Counted from the stretch's first letter, positions 10,487-21,674 are shown. The stretch is 64,000 nt of DNA from Brachypterus glaber (GCA_958510825.1 OY294048.1:25431887-25495886), one strand, 5' to 3'. Numbers and translations are program-made. Notes: generated by a model from the sequence alone, not told the origin.

Positions 10487-13248
10487 TTTCTGAAAGTTTG
10501 AGTGGGCTTCCATTCACTGGGAGGGGAAATGAGGTGAGCTTGTTCCATATCAATATATGCAGCCTACAAAACAAAATTGACGAGTTATCTCTGTTTATTG
10601 ATAAATTTAATTATAATGTAGTTTGTATTTCAGAAATTTGGCTTAAGGAGGCTCCTCTAAAAACAATTAACATTCCAAATTATACCCTAGCCAGTCAGTT
10701 CTGTAGAACTGACAAAGTGCATGGTGCTGTCGCTATTTTTGTTTCAAATAATACCACTTTTAAAACTATAAATACTGAAATCTATTGTCATGAACTTCAT
10801 GCTGAGTTTTGTGCTGCATATATTGACAATATTAACACTCTTATTATAGCAGTATACAGGTGCCCGGATGGACATTTTGATACTTTTCTTGAGGCCTTTG
10901 AGGGTCTATTAATTGATGGTTGCAGTAGATATAAAAACATAGCTGTTCTAGGTGACTTCAATGTTGACTTCAGGGGAAATTCGGCACATTTAAATGCATT
11001 GGTACATCTTATTAAATCTTTTAATCTTAAAACTTGCATTTCAGATTTTACAAGGGTCACAAAAGACTCGTCTACCTGTATTGACAATATTCTTACTAAC
11101 TTCAGTGGTGAATATGAGATCGGTGTTATCAACCCATGCCTATCAGATCACCGTGGTCAATACTTAAGCATAAAGTGTGATAAAAAGGTTAAGTCTGAAC
11201 CTGTTTTGAGAAGATGTGTTACAAATAAGAACATGGAAAAATTTAAAAAAGATCTTGAGGAAATAGATTGGAGTGTCTTTGAGAATACTGATACAAATGT
11301 TGACTTTCTATCTGAATTTCTGGTAAGAAAATATAAATTATTAATTGAAAAGCATTTTCCACTAAAAAAATGTTTTAACACATTAAAACCACCTGTTACT
11401 TGGTTCAATAACTCGTTAAAAAAAATGAGAGATACTTTGTCTTGCTTAAAGTTGATCAGTGAAGTAACCAAAGATGAAATTGATATATCAGCTTATAATA
11501 AATTTAAATCTCTTTATAGTTCTACAGTAAAAAATACAAAAATGGTATCCTATGATAATTACATTCAAAATTCTAATAATAAGTCAAGAGATTGCTGGCG
11601 GCTGATCAACTTTGAGCGAAATAAGGTAAAAAACTCTAAAATCGGAAATGAAATCTCTCCCAATAGCTTTAACAATTTTTTTGCTACAGCTGCGGAGAAG
11701 ATTATCAAGTCATTACCAAATAGCAACCATAATAGTGTCAGTAGTCTCAAAGACACTTCAACTAGAAAACATAATCCTAAATCGTTTTTTATGTCCCCTG
11801 TAACCTCAAATGAGGTAAAAAAGACTATAAAAAACCTAAAAAACTCGGGCAGCACAGATATTTATGATATAAATACAAGAATTTTAAAAGATTCCGCCAA
11901 CACAATTTCAAGCCCACTCTCACATCTGTTTAATAAATGCATTGCAGAAGGTATCTTTCCTGAACCATTCAAAATCTCAAAAATCACTCCAATATTCAAA
12001 AAAGGTGACAAAAGCATGGTTGACAACTACCGGCCTATTTCCATTATCCCATTTTTTGGTAAAGTATTTGAGACACTTATTAAAAATCGTTTAGTTAAAT
12101 TTTTAGACCTTAATAAAATTTTACACAATTGTCAATACGGTTTCCGTAGCAACTGCTCAACTACGGGGGCCATCTTGAAAGTTCTGAGCCACATACTGGA
12201 AGGCCTTGATAAGGGAGAGCACGTTGGAATAACGCTGCTCGACCTTAGCAAGGCTTTTGACTGTGTCTCTCATGACATCCTTGTGGATAAACTGAGTTTC
12301 TGTGGAGTTAGAGGTCGGCCCCTTTCTCTCTTTAAATCTTATCTAAGTAACAGATACCAGTGTGTATCTATAAATAATACTATATCAGATTATCAAATTG
12401 TAGCACATGGCGTGCCTCAGGGGTCTGTCTTAGGGCCCCTACTTTTCATTATATATATTAATGACCTTTTTGATTTCATGCATCCGAAAAAATGTTACTG
12501 TTTTGCTGACGATACAACAATTATAGATACTCACAAAAATGTTGATCACTTATCTCAACTCAGTAATGAAAACGTAAAAAGAGCAGAAGGGTGGTTTGCC
12601 TCAAATAATCTGAAAATGAACGCTGAGAAAAATCAGAGGCTCATTTTCTCCTCAAGGATGTCAGCCAATGGAGACACTGTCAAACTCCTCGGTGTTGTCC
12701 TTGACAGTAATTTAAGTTGGTCCCCTCACATAGAGCAGCTATGTAAAAAATTATCTACGGTAATTTTTGTTCTCAGACGTATGAAGGGGTCGATATCATA
12801 TAGTACACTCAGGTCCAGCTATTTTTCTCTTTTTCATTCTCATATTAGCTATGCAACTTTGGTCTGGGGAAACTCAAGCCATGCAATACAAGCTTTTAGG
12901 CTACAAAAAAGAGCCATAAGGTTGCTGGCTGATGTGGGCTACAGAGACCATTGTCAGCCTCTTTTCATGCGTCTGGAAATAATGCCACTACCCACTTTGT
13001 ATATCTACCACACACTGCTTGAAATTCACAAAAATAAAAAAAAATTTACACACTAGAAGGTGTCAAGAAATTGTCTCAACTTGAAGCTCTATAATGTTCT
13101 TCCTTATAGCTTAAAAATACTTGAATATGACAAGTTTAAATCTAAAGTCAAAAGTTTTTTATTAGGTTACTGTTTCTACTCTGTTCATGAGTATACAACT
13201 AAACTTTCTCTATTAAATTTTAATGAGCAATTTTCCCTTGTTCAGTGA
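10420..13248 (+). pseudogene. LINE-B ORF2: endonuclease-reverse transcriptase, near complete
   Basis: An 879-codon frame from a TTG at 10420 (the true start is probably downstream of the ORF1 stop at 10486) to a TAG at 13054-13056. It then continues in the same frame as VSRNCLNLKLYNVLPYSLK to 13248. The APE endonuclease runs from about residue 38 (HINICSLQNKIDEL), with CISEIWL, GDFNVDF, CIDNILTNF and CLSDHRGQ. RT motifs are TPIFKKGDKS and NYRPISI, motif A LLDLSKAFDCVSHD, motif B HGVPQGSVLGPLLF and motif C CFADDT. Catalytic residues look intact. The only obvious lesion is the TAG, possibly with a small deletion in the C-terminal tail. The clade is CR1/Jockey-like. Confidence 0.85.
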
Positions 13249-13300
13249 ATGGAGGCTTATTTAAATGGAGACTTATTTAAATTTTGGATTTATAAAAACT

Positions 13301-13368
<68 letters not shown>

Positions 13369-13461
13369 TAATGTTTTAATGTATATTTATTATTTTTTTG
13401 TTTGACTTGCCAAAAATGTATTCTTGCATAATGTGGTTAATAAAGAATCTTATCTTATCTA
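13249..13461 (+). other. LINE-B 3' UTR with TA microsatellite
   Basis: A (TA)n run at about 13303-13364 follows the ORF2 remnant. A likely 3' end comes at AATAAAGAATCTTATCTTAT, where an AATAAA signal precedes a TCTTATCT tail of the kind CR1-like LINEs carry. Confidence 0.55.
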
Positions 13462-13601
13462 TATTATGAAAATTACACTGTCCCACAGAGAAAATATACT
13501 TTTTTCTGACATATCTTACCTTGAAGCATTTTTTCTTCTGATTTCAAATCTGTTTTCAGATTTGGGCTACGACCGCACAGTTTTTATATACAGGGTGTTT
13601 T
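13462..13601. other. spacer ending in a mariner-like terminus at the gap edge
   Basis: Noncoding. The last bases before the N gap read TATACAGGGTGTTTT, which resembles the TACAGGGTG end of many mariner-like inverted repeats. The rest, if any, is hidden by the gap. Confidence 0.35.
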
Positions 13602-13801
13602 NNNNNNNNNNNNNNNNNNNNNNNNNNNNNNNNNNNNNNNNNNNNNNNNNNNNNNNNNNNNNNNNNNNNNNNNNNNNNNNNNNNNNNNNNNNNNNNNNNN
13701 NNNNNNNNNNNNNNNNNNNNNNNNNNNNNNNNNNNNNNNNNNNNNNNNNNNNNNNNNNNNNNNNNNNNNNNNNNNNNNNNNNNNNNNNNNNNNNNNNNNN
13801 N
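13602..13801. other. assembly gap (200 N)
   Basis: Exactly 200 unknown bases, so a fixed-size scaffold gap. Any frame crossing it is artefactual. Confidence 1.
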
Positions 13802-13976
13802 AAAAAATAATAAAAATTTGACGAAGTATGAGTAATTTTTCTATTCTATTCATATATTAAAACAAACCTACCATTTTCTTATTTATCTTGTAACTGTTTT
13901 AGTGTAATTTTGTTTAATATATAAACGATAGAAAAATTACTCAAGTTTTTTTTTTCAAAACTAAATTAAAAAAAAA

Positions 13977-15115
13977 AACTCGCTAGTAGAAAATCATGAA
14001 ATTTTTAGAGTAATTACTAGTATATATAAGGAAAATAACCCATAACAGATTGGGTTGAATCTCTCAATTTTTGTTTGTTTGGTGCCATATTTTCGTTAAT
14101 TTTGGCAAAATTTAAAAAATAAATCGGCCATATTTATTCCGCCATTTTGAATGTTAAGTTTTTGGGTATTGTTCCGTATTAATATTACCAAAAGAAGCCT
14201 TTTTACAAAATTTCAGATAAATCAGACAATTTTAAAAAAATTGAACCACCCTATGTCACCAATTTTTTTTTATTATTTTTTTGACTATTTTTTTTTTTGA
14301 ATCAGCCGTGCAAAAAGTGGCAAAAACGCGCTAGTAGAAAATCATGGAATGTTTAGAGTAATTAGTAGTATACATAAGGAAAATAACCCATAACAGATTG
14401 GGTTAAATCTCTCAATTTTTGTTTGTTTTGTGCCGTATTTTCATTAATTTTGGCAACATTTTAAAAATAAATTGGCCATATTTATTCCGCCATTTTTAAT
14501 TTTAAGTTTTTGGGTACTGGTCTGTATTAATATTGTTATTTTTCAAAAATTTTGAACCACCCTAATGTCGCAATTTTTTTTAATTTTTTGATATTTTTTC
14601 GTAATTATCAATCAAAAATATATATATTTTTTTTTCAAAATTAAATAAAAAAACGCCCCAGTAGAAAATCATGAAATTTTTACAGTAACTAGGGAACATT
14701 CAAGTATTACGTAACGCAAATTGTACCAAAATTCATACACTTCATACCCCGGTTCTCGCGTTATTTGAGGTAATAATAGGGGGTGTGTTAGGGGGGGTAG
14801 CCAAAATATGAAATCTCTATAATATATAATAACGTAATAGCAGATTGGGTTGAATCTCTCAATTTTTGTTTGTTTGGTGCCTTATTTTCGTTAATTTTGG
14901 CAAAATATTAAAAATAAATCGGCCATATTTATTCCGCCATTTTGAATGTTAAGTTTTTGGGTATTGGTCCGTATTAATATTACCAAAAGAAGCCTTTTTG
15001 CAAAATTTCAGATAAATCAGAAATTTTTTTAAAAATTTAAACCACCCTATGTCGCCAATTTTTTTTTTTATTTTTTTTTATTTTTTTCACTATTTTTTTT
15101 TTAATCAGCCGTGCA
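13977..15115. repeat. tandem repeat of about 325-350 bp, three units
   Basis: Units start at about 13977, 14325 and 14649. Each begins with a CGCYAGTAGAAAATCATG-like segment and continues through ACAGATTGGGTTGAATCTCT, TTTGTTTGTTTGGTGCC, TATTTATTCCGCCATTTT and a GAACCACCCTA block. The third unit carries an inserted segment at about 14694-14838 (starts AGGGAACATTCAAGTATTAC). Related bits of that segment occur at 30975-31065 and, reversed, inside the hAT-type element near 44600-44640. Confidence 0.7.
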
Positions 15116-15220
15116 AAAAGTGGTACTATGAAAAAAAGCAGACTTTTGTCACTTTTTTTTATTCTGGGACCACTATGCCATGCCCTATCTGGATCGGCGC
15201 GGATATCATCACAATGTAAT

Positions 15221-15357
15221 ATACCCTGTTGAAAATGACGGGTCTGGGCGGGTATAAATGGTGCACAAACCGTACTTGAGCGGGTGAATTTCATCCCCTC
15301 AAGTCCGGTTTATGCACCATTTATACCCGCCCAGACCCGTCATTTTCAACAGGGTAT
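15221..15357. repeat. near-perfect 60-bp-stem hairpin (foldback MITE)
   Basis: Left arm 15221-15280 begins ATACCCTGTTGAAAATGACG; right arm 15298-15357 is its reverse complement with only a few mismatches. A 17-base loop (15281-15297) separates them. It looks like a short foldback element. No clear target duplication was found. Confidence 0.85.
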
Positions 15358-15424
15358 TGTTATACAATATTATTGTATATCTTACAAATCTGTTATCATG
15401 AAACGGGTAAAAATAGAACATGCA

Positions 15425-15630
15425 AGTTTCGGGATTGGATTTTCCAATTAACTTTTTAAAAACAAATACAGGAGACTTTATTGAAAAAGGTACAATAATT
15501 TTAATTATATCAAGTCTACAAACAACAAAGATCTGATGTTAAAAAGCGTTTTACATATATTTATAAACTTGTTAGATCTTACTAAGCAGAAATATAATAA
15601 GGGCTAACTAGGTGTTTCAGGCATGTAACT
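15425..15630 (-). repeat. Gypsy-1 3' LTR
   Basis: 206-bp repeat, AGTTTCGGGATTGG to CATGTAACT on the plus strand, matching 23600-23804 except for a few positions. It contains a reverse AATAAA signal (plus-strand TTTATT near 15477). A purine-rich stretch (GAGAAGGCAGG on the minus strand, 15631-15641) precedes it and may be the polypurine tract. Confidence 0.92.
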
Positions 15631-15639
15631 CCTGCCTTC

Positions 15640-17455
15640 TCAGTTGAGAACTCCGGGCTGTGACTGGAGTTCGATGTCAAACACTCCAGGTTTTCTTTCT
15701 TCTTTCTTTAAATTCTTCTTCCTGTAGATTTTTCTTATGTGTAGAGTTATTCCAACAGCTACTGCAATTGCCAAAAATATGTATAGAATTACTGTGTAAC
15801 CACTGGTCTGATGAAAACTTATTGGTTCGATTTGATTTATTTCTTCTTCTTTATTTTGTAGTATTGTTTGTATATTGTTTAATTCTTCCAGGTCGATGTT
15901 TTTCAGCTTAAACGGTTGTATTTTTGGTAAGTTAGTCATTGATGGCTTTTGATTTATATTTATCATTGGAAAATCAAATTGTTTAAATTTACTATTGTTA
16001 TTTTGGTATGTTTTTAAAAAGAAAGTTGTTGACGTGAACCTCACATTTATTGTTTAGTTCTATAATGTAGCTTCCACTTAAGGGTACATAATTTTTGTCG
16101 TTTTTACATATTTGTATTGCAACAGTCCTTTCGGGAACGATGATGATCCATTGATTTCTTTCGATTTTTTGGATGTTGATTTCTTGAAGGGTAACTGGTA
16201 TTTGTTGGCAGTTGGAAATGTTGTAAATATGTTTTAAGACTTGTAGCTCACAAGGAGTATTGATTGATTTTGCTGTATTAATTTCTTGGCATAAATATTC
16301 TTGGCATTTTTCGTTGGTAAGTGCGTAGGATTTTTCATTGTTTAAAAGGTATTTGGAGTTAGGAATAATTGTTTTAAAAGACTTTATTGCAGGAGTGGGA
16401 AATGGATGAATTTTATAGTAAACATAACTTTCTACCTCTACTATTGGTATCTCCAACATAAAAATTATTTTATTTAACTTTGAATAGCTCTTAATTTGCA
16501 TTATTTTTTCATATAACAGAATATTTTGTAAATTTGGATTAAAAGGTACTTTGTTATTAAGTAACTGTTTGTGCGCTGACTGTAATTCTAATATCAGATC
16601 TTCTGGTTCGATAATTGAATTATGAAAAGTGTTAAGTTTTGAGAATGAAATAGCTCTTCAATATTTTCTAGAGTATTAGAGATAATTTGAAAGGTAGTGA
16701 TTATTTGTGAAAGTACCATGAATATAATTGTAAATTGCCGTGGCTCTGTGTTTATTAAATGTGTAGTATTAATGATTTTCTCTATTTCAGTTATTCTTGA
16801 TTGCATAATTTTCTGGTTATGAGCTAAAGATTTTGTACTATTTTTAAATTTTTCAATGAAGTTTTGAAATAAGGTTATCTGATTTTAGATATTAAGCTTT
16901 CACGGCTATTAAGATATAAAGAACTTTCACTTTCGGGTTTAGACCGTGTTAATGGATTTTCAGAAAGTGAAAATCCATTAACACGGTCTAAACCCGAAAG
17001 TGAAAGTTCTTTATAAGGTTATCTGATATTTAAACAAAGTTTTAATTTTAAATTGATTATTCGAAAGGGTCGTTATTGCTTCATCGTATTTTTGAGCATT
17101 CGTTTGGTCAAGATTACCGGTTATTGATTTAATTATTGAGCCTAAACCATCGATTATACCTCGTTTATTTTTGTTTATATCATAACTTTGAGGGTTTATT
17201 TGCGTTAATTGAGTGGTAATTTTGTGTATTAGATTATCTCCCAAGTGGTATGTATTGTAAAATTCTAAATCGTAGTGAAAGCTGTTTTGTAAGCTCTGAT
17301 TTTTAAGTGTATTTTTGATTTGATGATATGTTTGTTTAAGTGTTTTAAATTGGTCGTAAATATCGTTTATGTCATAAATCTGAACAAATGTCCAGTGGTC
17401 GTTGTATATTTGTGCATTTCCTAACTTGATCGGTAGAAGCCCTGGGTTGTCCTTT
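15640..17455 (-). pseudogene. Gypsy-1 env: insect retroviral-type fusion glycoprotein, broken
   Basis: Envelope gene in several frames. An N-terminal portion can be read from 17455. A basic, furin-like site followed by a glycine-rich hydrophobic fusion-peptide-like segment lies near 17180-17115 (NKRG, then IIDGLGSIIKSI). An ectodomain at 16501-15998 has several cysteines (CQEYLCQE, CELQVL, NCQQIP). A single transmembrane helix (TVILYIFLAIAVAVGITL) and a short basic tail end at 15640. The layout matches class I baculovirus-F-like envelope proteins of errantiviruses. A hairpin element (16884-17012) and several frameshifts disrupt it, so no functional protein is expected. Confidence 0.82.
16884..17012. 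mobile_element. hairpin element with perfect 44-bp stem, inserted in env
   Basis: A perfect inverted repeat occupies 16918-17012: 44-bp arms around a 7-base loop, with core CTTTCGGGTTTAGACCGTGT. A 34-bp non-palindromic leader (16884-16917) precedes it. The insertion is flanked by a 15-bp direct repeat ATAAGGTTATCTGAT (16869-16883 and 17013-17027). Related versions of the arm motif occur four times inside the foldback element at 54.9-56.4 kb. No coding capacity. Confidence 0.85.
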
Positions 17456-18768
17456 AGGTTGTGGTATTTGGGATATTCTGCGATTGTGAAGATGAAAAAG
17501 CATTGGACAAGTCTGTAACAAGGGGTCTTTTTAATTCTTTAATATGTATAATTTCTTCCTTACTATTGTTAATATTTTTAATTTTTACTTTATTATTTTC
17601 CAGAAGTTCAAGTACTTTATAGGGTCCTGTTAATTTGTTTTCTTTTTTATTTCTTTCGTTGGTGTATTTATAAACTATATTGTCTAACTGAAAGTCCACT
17701 TGATCGGGACCTTTAGTATTTATTTTTTTTATTATTTTTTCTTTTAGTTCTTTATTTTTCTCCGCAACTGAGTCGTACAGGGATTTAAGTTTTTCCTTAT
17801 GGTTATATGCGTAATCTGTGTAGTAATTAGCAGTCAAAAGTTCAGAGGGGTCACGTGAGTCCGTATGTCCGTAAACTAATTCATAAGGGGTAAATTTCGT
17901 CGAGGAATGTATCGTACTATTGTATGCTATTATTGCGTATTTTATAAGGGTTAAATATGGGTCCTGGGGGTGTTTAATCTTTAGAAGCCTTAAGTGTTCA
18001 ATTAATGTGGAATGGAGAATTTGACTCATGATGCCCTGTAGTTCCAAAATGTATTTTAATATTGTGCATTTTTAGAATATCTTTTACGGTTTCGTTTTTA
18101 AATTCAGTTCCGGGGTCACTAACAATTTTTGAAGGTATTCCGCAACATGAAAAGAAATTTATTAGGGCATTACACGTTTCAGTTGCCAATGTACTACCTA
18201 TGGGTATTGCTTGTGCAAATTTAGAAAATTTATCAAAGATAGTTAAGTATTTTTGTTTATCGAAAGTGAAGGTGTCCATGTGTATTATTTCAAAGGGTTT
18301 AGATGGAGTTTCTGTTAAAACAATAGGGGTGTAATGGGGAGTTCTTGAGTATTTTGCTATTTGACACGTGTCACAATGATTAATGTAGTCCGTTACGTCG
18401 TCTTTCATTTTTGGCCAATAATAATTTCGTTTTAGTTTTTCAAGAGTTTCGTTAATGCCTCTATGATTGCTTTTTCCTTCATGCTGGTATTTGATTATTA
18501 AATTTTGGTCTTCTTTATCGCGTACTGTATTTACTATTTTACTGCAATTTACTAATTTTAATCCGCTCCTATAGAAGTTTTCCATGTAAACCTTGTTAAA
18601 AATTTTATATTGTTCGCTGTCAAAGAAATATAGGTAAAATGTGTAACCGGTTGCTGTATATTTTTTCAAAAATTCAATTATTAAATTTTCGTTATGTTTG
18701 GGGATTTTAAGTAGCAATATTTTTAAGTGTTGGAAATGATCGAATTTGACTTCTGTCATTATGTACAT
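17454..18768 (-). pseudogene. Gypsy-1 integrase
   Basis: The N-terminal zinc domain reads H-x-H near KYQHEGKSNHRG and C-x-x-C in HCDTC. In the catalytic core, the first Asp is in IHMDTF, the second in IVSDPGTEF and the Glu in HHESNSP. A frameshift just after HHESNSP moves the frame to HSTLIEHLRLLK, then YNSTIHSSTKFTPYELVYG. The C-terminal GPY/F module (KLTGPYKVLELLENNKVKI) is present. Catalytic residues look intact; only the frame is broken at about 18030. The start at 18768 is arbitrary because this was part of a polyprotein. Confidence 0.85.
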
Positions 18769-19084
18769 TAGGGGAAATATAAACTTGATGGGATTTGTTA
18801 TTTATTATGTTGTCCAAAATTGGTATACCTTCGTTTAAAGTGTTAGAATTGTGAGGATGTGGGATGTTTCTATAGAGTCAAGGGGTGGTCTAATTTGTAT
18901 ATCCTGTAGAATTTTGATCTTAGGTTTTGGTTGTATGGTTTCTTCGAAATTCTCAATTATTTCATTAATTTTTTCATTTAAGGGGTTTTCTGGGCTAAGT
19001 TCTGAGTCGGAATTTGTCAATGTCAATGTCACCTGGGTTATTTATTACTGATTCGTTTTCTATAGCATGGCATTGTAAGTCTGG
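18769..19084 (-). pseudogene. Gypsy-1 pol linker between macro domain and integrase
   Basis: Low-complexity acidic/polar linker ([18 protein letters not shown] type) in two overlapping frames. No domain was recognised. Confidence 0.5.
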
Positions 19085-19500
19085 TTCTGTGTCGTAAATT
19101 TTAACTATTATGTTACTGTCTTGAAAAACTGCTTTTATTATGTTGAACACTGTAGTCCAGTTAAGTTTGTCTAGTCCGCAGGCAATTTTTGGCATTGATA
19201 TAGTTTTTATATTAAATTTTAAAAGAAGTAATTTAAGATTTTGTAATGTTTGATATACTGTTTTATAGGATGGTTTTTCATAATAGTTTTCTTTGGTTAT
19301 CAAATAAAATATTCTTTTGTTATTAAATTTTATGTGTCCGATTTCACCTAATTTTTTATGTTGATTTTTTAATTTTTTTACTGAACCGAATTTATTTTTA
19401 AACTGCAGAGCGATTCCTTTATTCATCTCAAAATCTCGCGATACACAATGAGCAAGAGAGTTTCGAAAACTAAATAAATCGCCTTTTACATTACAAACAT
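19085..19500 (-). CDS. macro domain (TARG1/OARD1-like) embedded in Gypsy-1 pol
   Basis: Within the minus-strand frame 19681-18995 (228 codons), residues about 62-199 form a macro domain. Key blocks are GDLF with [17 protein letters not shown] (residues 67-91), [12 protein letters not shown], an [14 protein letters not shown] strand and [15 protein letters not shown] (161-175). The order and motifs match ADP-ribosyl-acceptor hydrolases of the TARG1/OARD1 type; family knowledge puts an active-site Lys in the FK-x-KFG region and an Asp in CGLD, and both are present here. The upstream residues ([27 protein letters not shown]) are the end of the RNase H region and the downstream gene is integrase, so the domain is fused into pol. 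No stop or frameshift falls inside it although neighbouring domains are broken. Confidence 0.85.
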
Positions 19501-19589
19501 TTTTATTTTTAATTTCGACTTTTTTATTTACGATTTGTTCTAACAAGTTTTGATTTAAATTTTGCTGGTCAGTAAAGTTTATTTTGATG

Positions 19590-21207
19590 CGGGATAAAGC
19601 GTCTGCATTACTATTATATTTGCCTTTTTTATATATTATGTCATAGTCAAACTCTTCTAGTCTTAGTCTCCAACGTACCAATTTTGAGTTTGGTTCTTTT
19701 AAATTGAAAAGCCAGGTTAATGGTCTGTGTATATAGTGAATTTACGACCGTAAATGTATGGCCTAAAGTATTTGCACGCCCAAACTATTGCAAGACATTC
19801 TCTTTCAATAGTTGAGTACTTACACTCAGACTCGTTGAGAGTCCTAGAGGCATAAGCTATAGGTCGGTCGTTAGGTAGGTTGCCTTGAGAAAGTACAGCC
19901 CCTAAAGCAAAGCTGCTAGAGTCTGTAGTTAAAATAAAAGGCTTTTCGAAGTCGGGATATTGTAGTAGGGCGTCGTTAGTTTTAATCTGTTTATAGGTAT
20001 CAAAGCATTGTATAAATTCTGGGGTTCGATTTTTTGGTCCTTTTTGAGACATTTTGTCATAGGTTTGGTAAGTTTAGCAAAATCAGGGATGAAACGTCTG
20101 TAGTAGCCCAAAAGTCCAAGAAAAGATGTTATTTCTTTTTGACTTTTTGGAATAGGAAATTTTTTGATGGCGGATACCTTATCTGGGTTAGGTTTCACGC
20201 CTTCGGGGGTTATGACATGACCTAAGTACTGAACGGTTTTTTGGAGAAATTCGGACTTATCTAATTGAATTTTTAAATTACTGTCCCTAAGCCTATTGAA
20301 AACTTGTTTAAGTCGTTCAATGTGCTCTTCTAGGGAAGTGCTAAATATGATGATATCGTCCAGATAAACCACGCAATATGTTATTCATTAGTCTCTGAAA
20401 GGTGCTCGGAGCATTAATAAGTCCAAAGGGCATACGCAAGAATTCAAAATGACCTTCGTCGGTAGAAAATGCCGTTTTTCGACATCTTCTGGATCGACTT
20501 CAATTTGGTGAAAACCTGATGGGTGAAAAGTCAATAACTGTAAAATACATTGCTTTTCCTAATTTGTCTAAAAGTTCAGTTATATTGGGAAGTGGAAATT
20601 TATCTGCAATTGTTTGGTCGTTTAACTTTCTATAATATATGACCATTCTCCATTTTTTGCATCCAGAAGTGTCGGCCTTTTTACCAACTATCCAAATCGG
20701 ACTAGAAAATGGACTAACACTTGGCTGAATGATATTTTGGTCTAAAATTTTATTAATTTGGATTTTTACTTCCTGTTTATGGATTTGGGGATACCTATAC
20801 GATTTAACAAAAATTGGGGAATCTGATTTTAACCTTATTTTATGTTTAATTTTGTTTGTAAAGCTAAGGGGGATACCGTCACATTGAAATATGTCTCTGT
20901 GTTCGTAACATAATTTTTCGATAGCGTCCTTTTCTTGTTTATTTAAATGATCAAGTCTAAGTTTGCTTACGTTTTGTTTTAATTTTTTGTCGTCCTCTTT
21001 TGACTTTTTGCTGTATTTATATTCATTTAAATCATCTATAAAATTACTGTTTACTATATCGATTGTTTCTACTTCTAAAGGCTTATTAATATTAAAGTTT
21101 ATACTTGTTTCACTGGAGTTTAAAATTGTTGTTGTTGCAAAGTAATTTTCTATAGTTACTAATGCAGAAGGCATCATGACTTCATCAGAAAATTTTGTGT
21201 GAGGCAC
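19590..21207 (-). pseudogene. Gypsy-1 reverse transcriptase and RNase H
   Basis: The RT fingers begin near 20900 (HKIRLKSDSPIFVKSYRYP, FSSPIWIVGKK, WRMVIYYRKLND, where the usual VIDYRK is VIYYRK). Motif A region YFTVIDF is followed by a frameshift near 20510. A short deletion precedes motif C YLDDIIIF (20366-20343). RT thumb/connection: [35 protein letters not shown]. RNase [48 protein letters not shown] frame change at about 19710 follows, then RWRLRLEEF and NADALSRI (to about 19590). At least three frameshifts are present. Confidence 0.87.
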
Positions 21208-21674
21208 AATGCCTACACCTTCCTTGATATTTACTGGTATTAAATGTGAGTTTATTCATTCTAGGTTCTAGTTTTATAGTAAACGTTTCAAAATTATTAT
21301 TTTCTTTACAAGTATTTTTATTTGTATTTTGGTATGTAAAAGGAATTCTTGAGTGTGGTGAAACTATACATTTTAAATTAAAGTCTATATTTGCACCTAT
21401 TTTATTTAAAAGATGAACTCCAATTAAACCATCGTATTTATCGCTATTTAAATAAGTAAAATTTATTAGTATCTTTAAAGTTAAAATCATCAAAAAGAGG
21501 AATACAAATTACTTCGTTATGAAAGCTCGTATCGTGGGCAGTTTGTATATTAAAATTTTCGTTAAAAATATTTTTTTTGTAAAATTTATATGCCAATGAA
21601 GGGTTCATTAAACTTTTAGTACTGCCAGTATATATAAAAGGCAAATCAGATTTAATTGTATTAACACAAATCAT
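21185..21674 (-). pseudogene. Gypsy-1 aspartic protease, active site lost
   Basis: Retropepsin region in two overlapping frames. The active-site triad reads YTG in PFIYTGSTKSLMNP, where retropepsins have DTG, so the catalytic Asp is replaced by Tyr. Downstream YDGLIGVHLLNKIGANIDF corresponds to the flap/C-terminal LLG-like region. A frameshift falls near 21460. Confidence 0.75.

Noticed and set aside
13424..13853. ORFs on both strands spanning the N gap
   Set aside because: Open only because of undefined codons in the gap.
18835..19051. Separate small protein between macro domain and integrase
   Set aside because: Continuation of the pol linker in a shifted frame; no independent start or domain.
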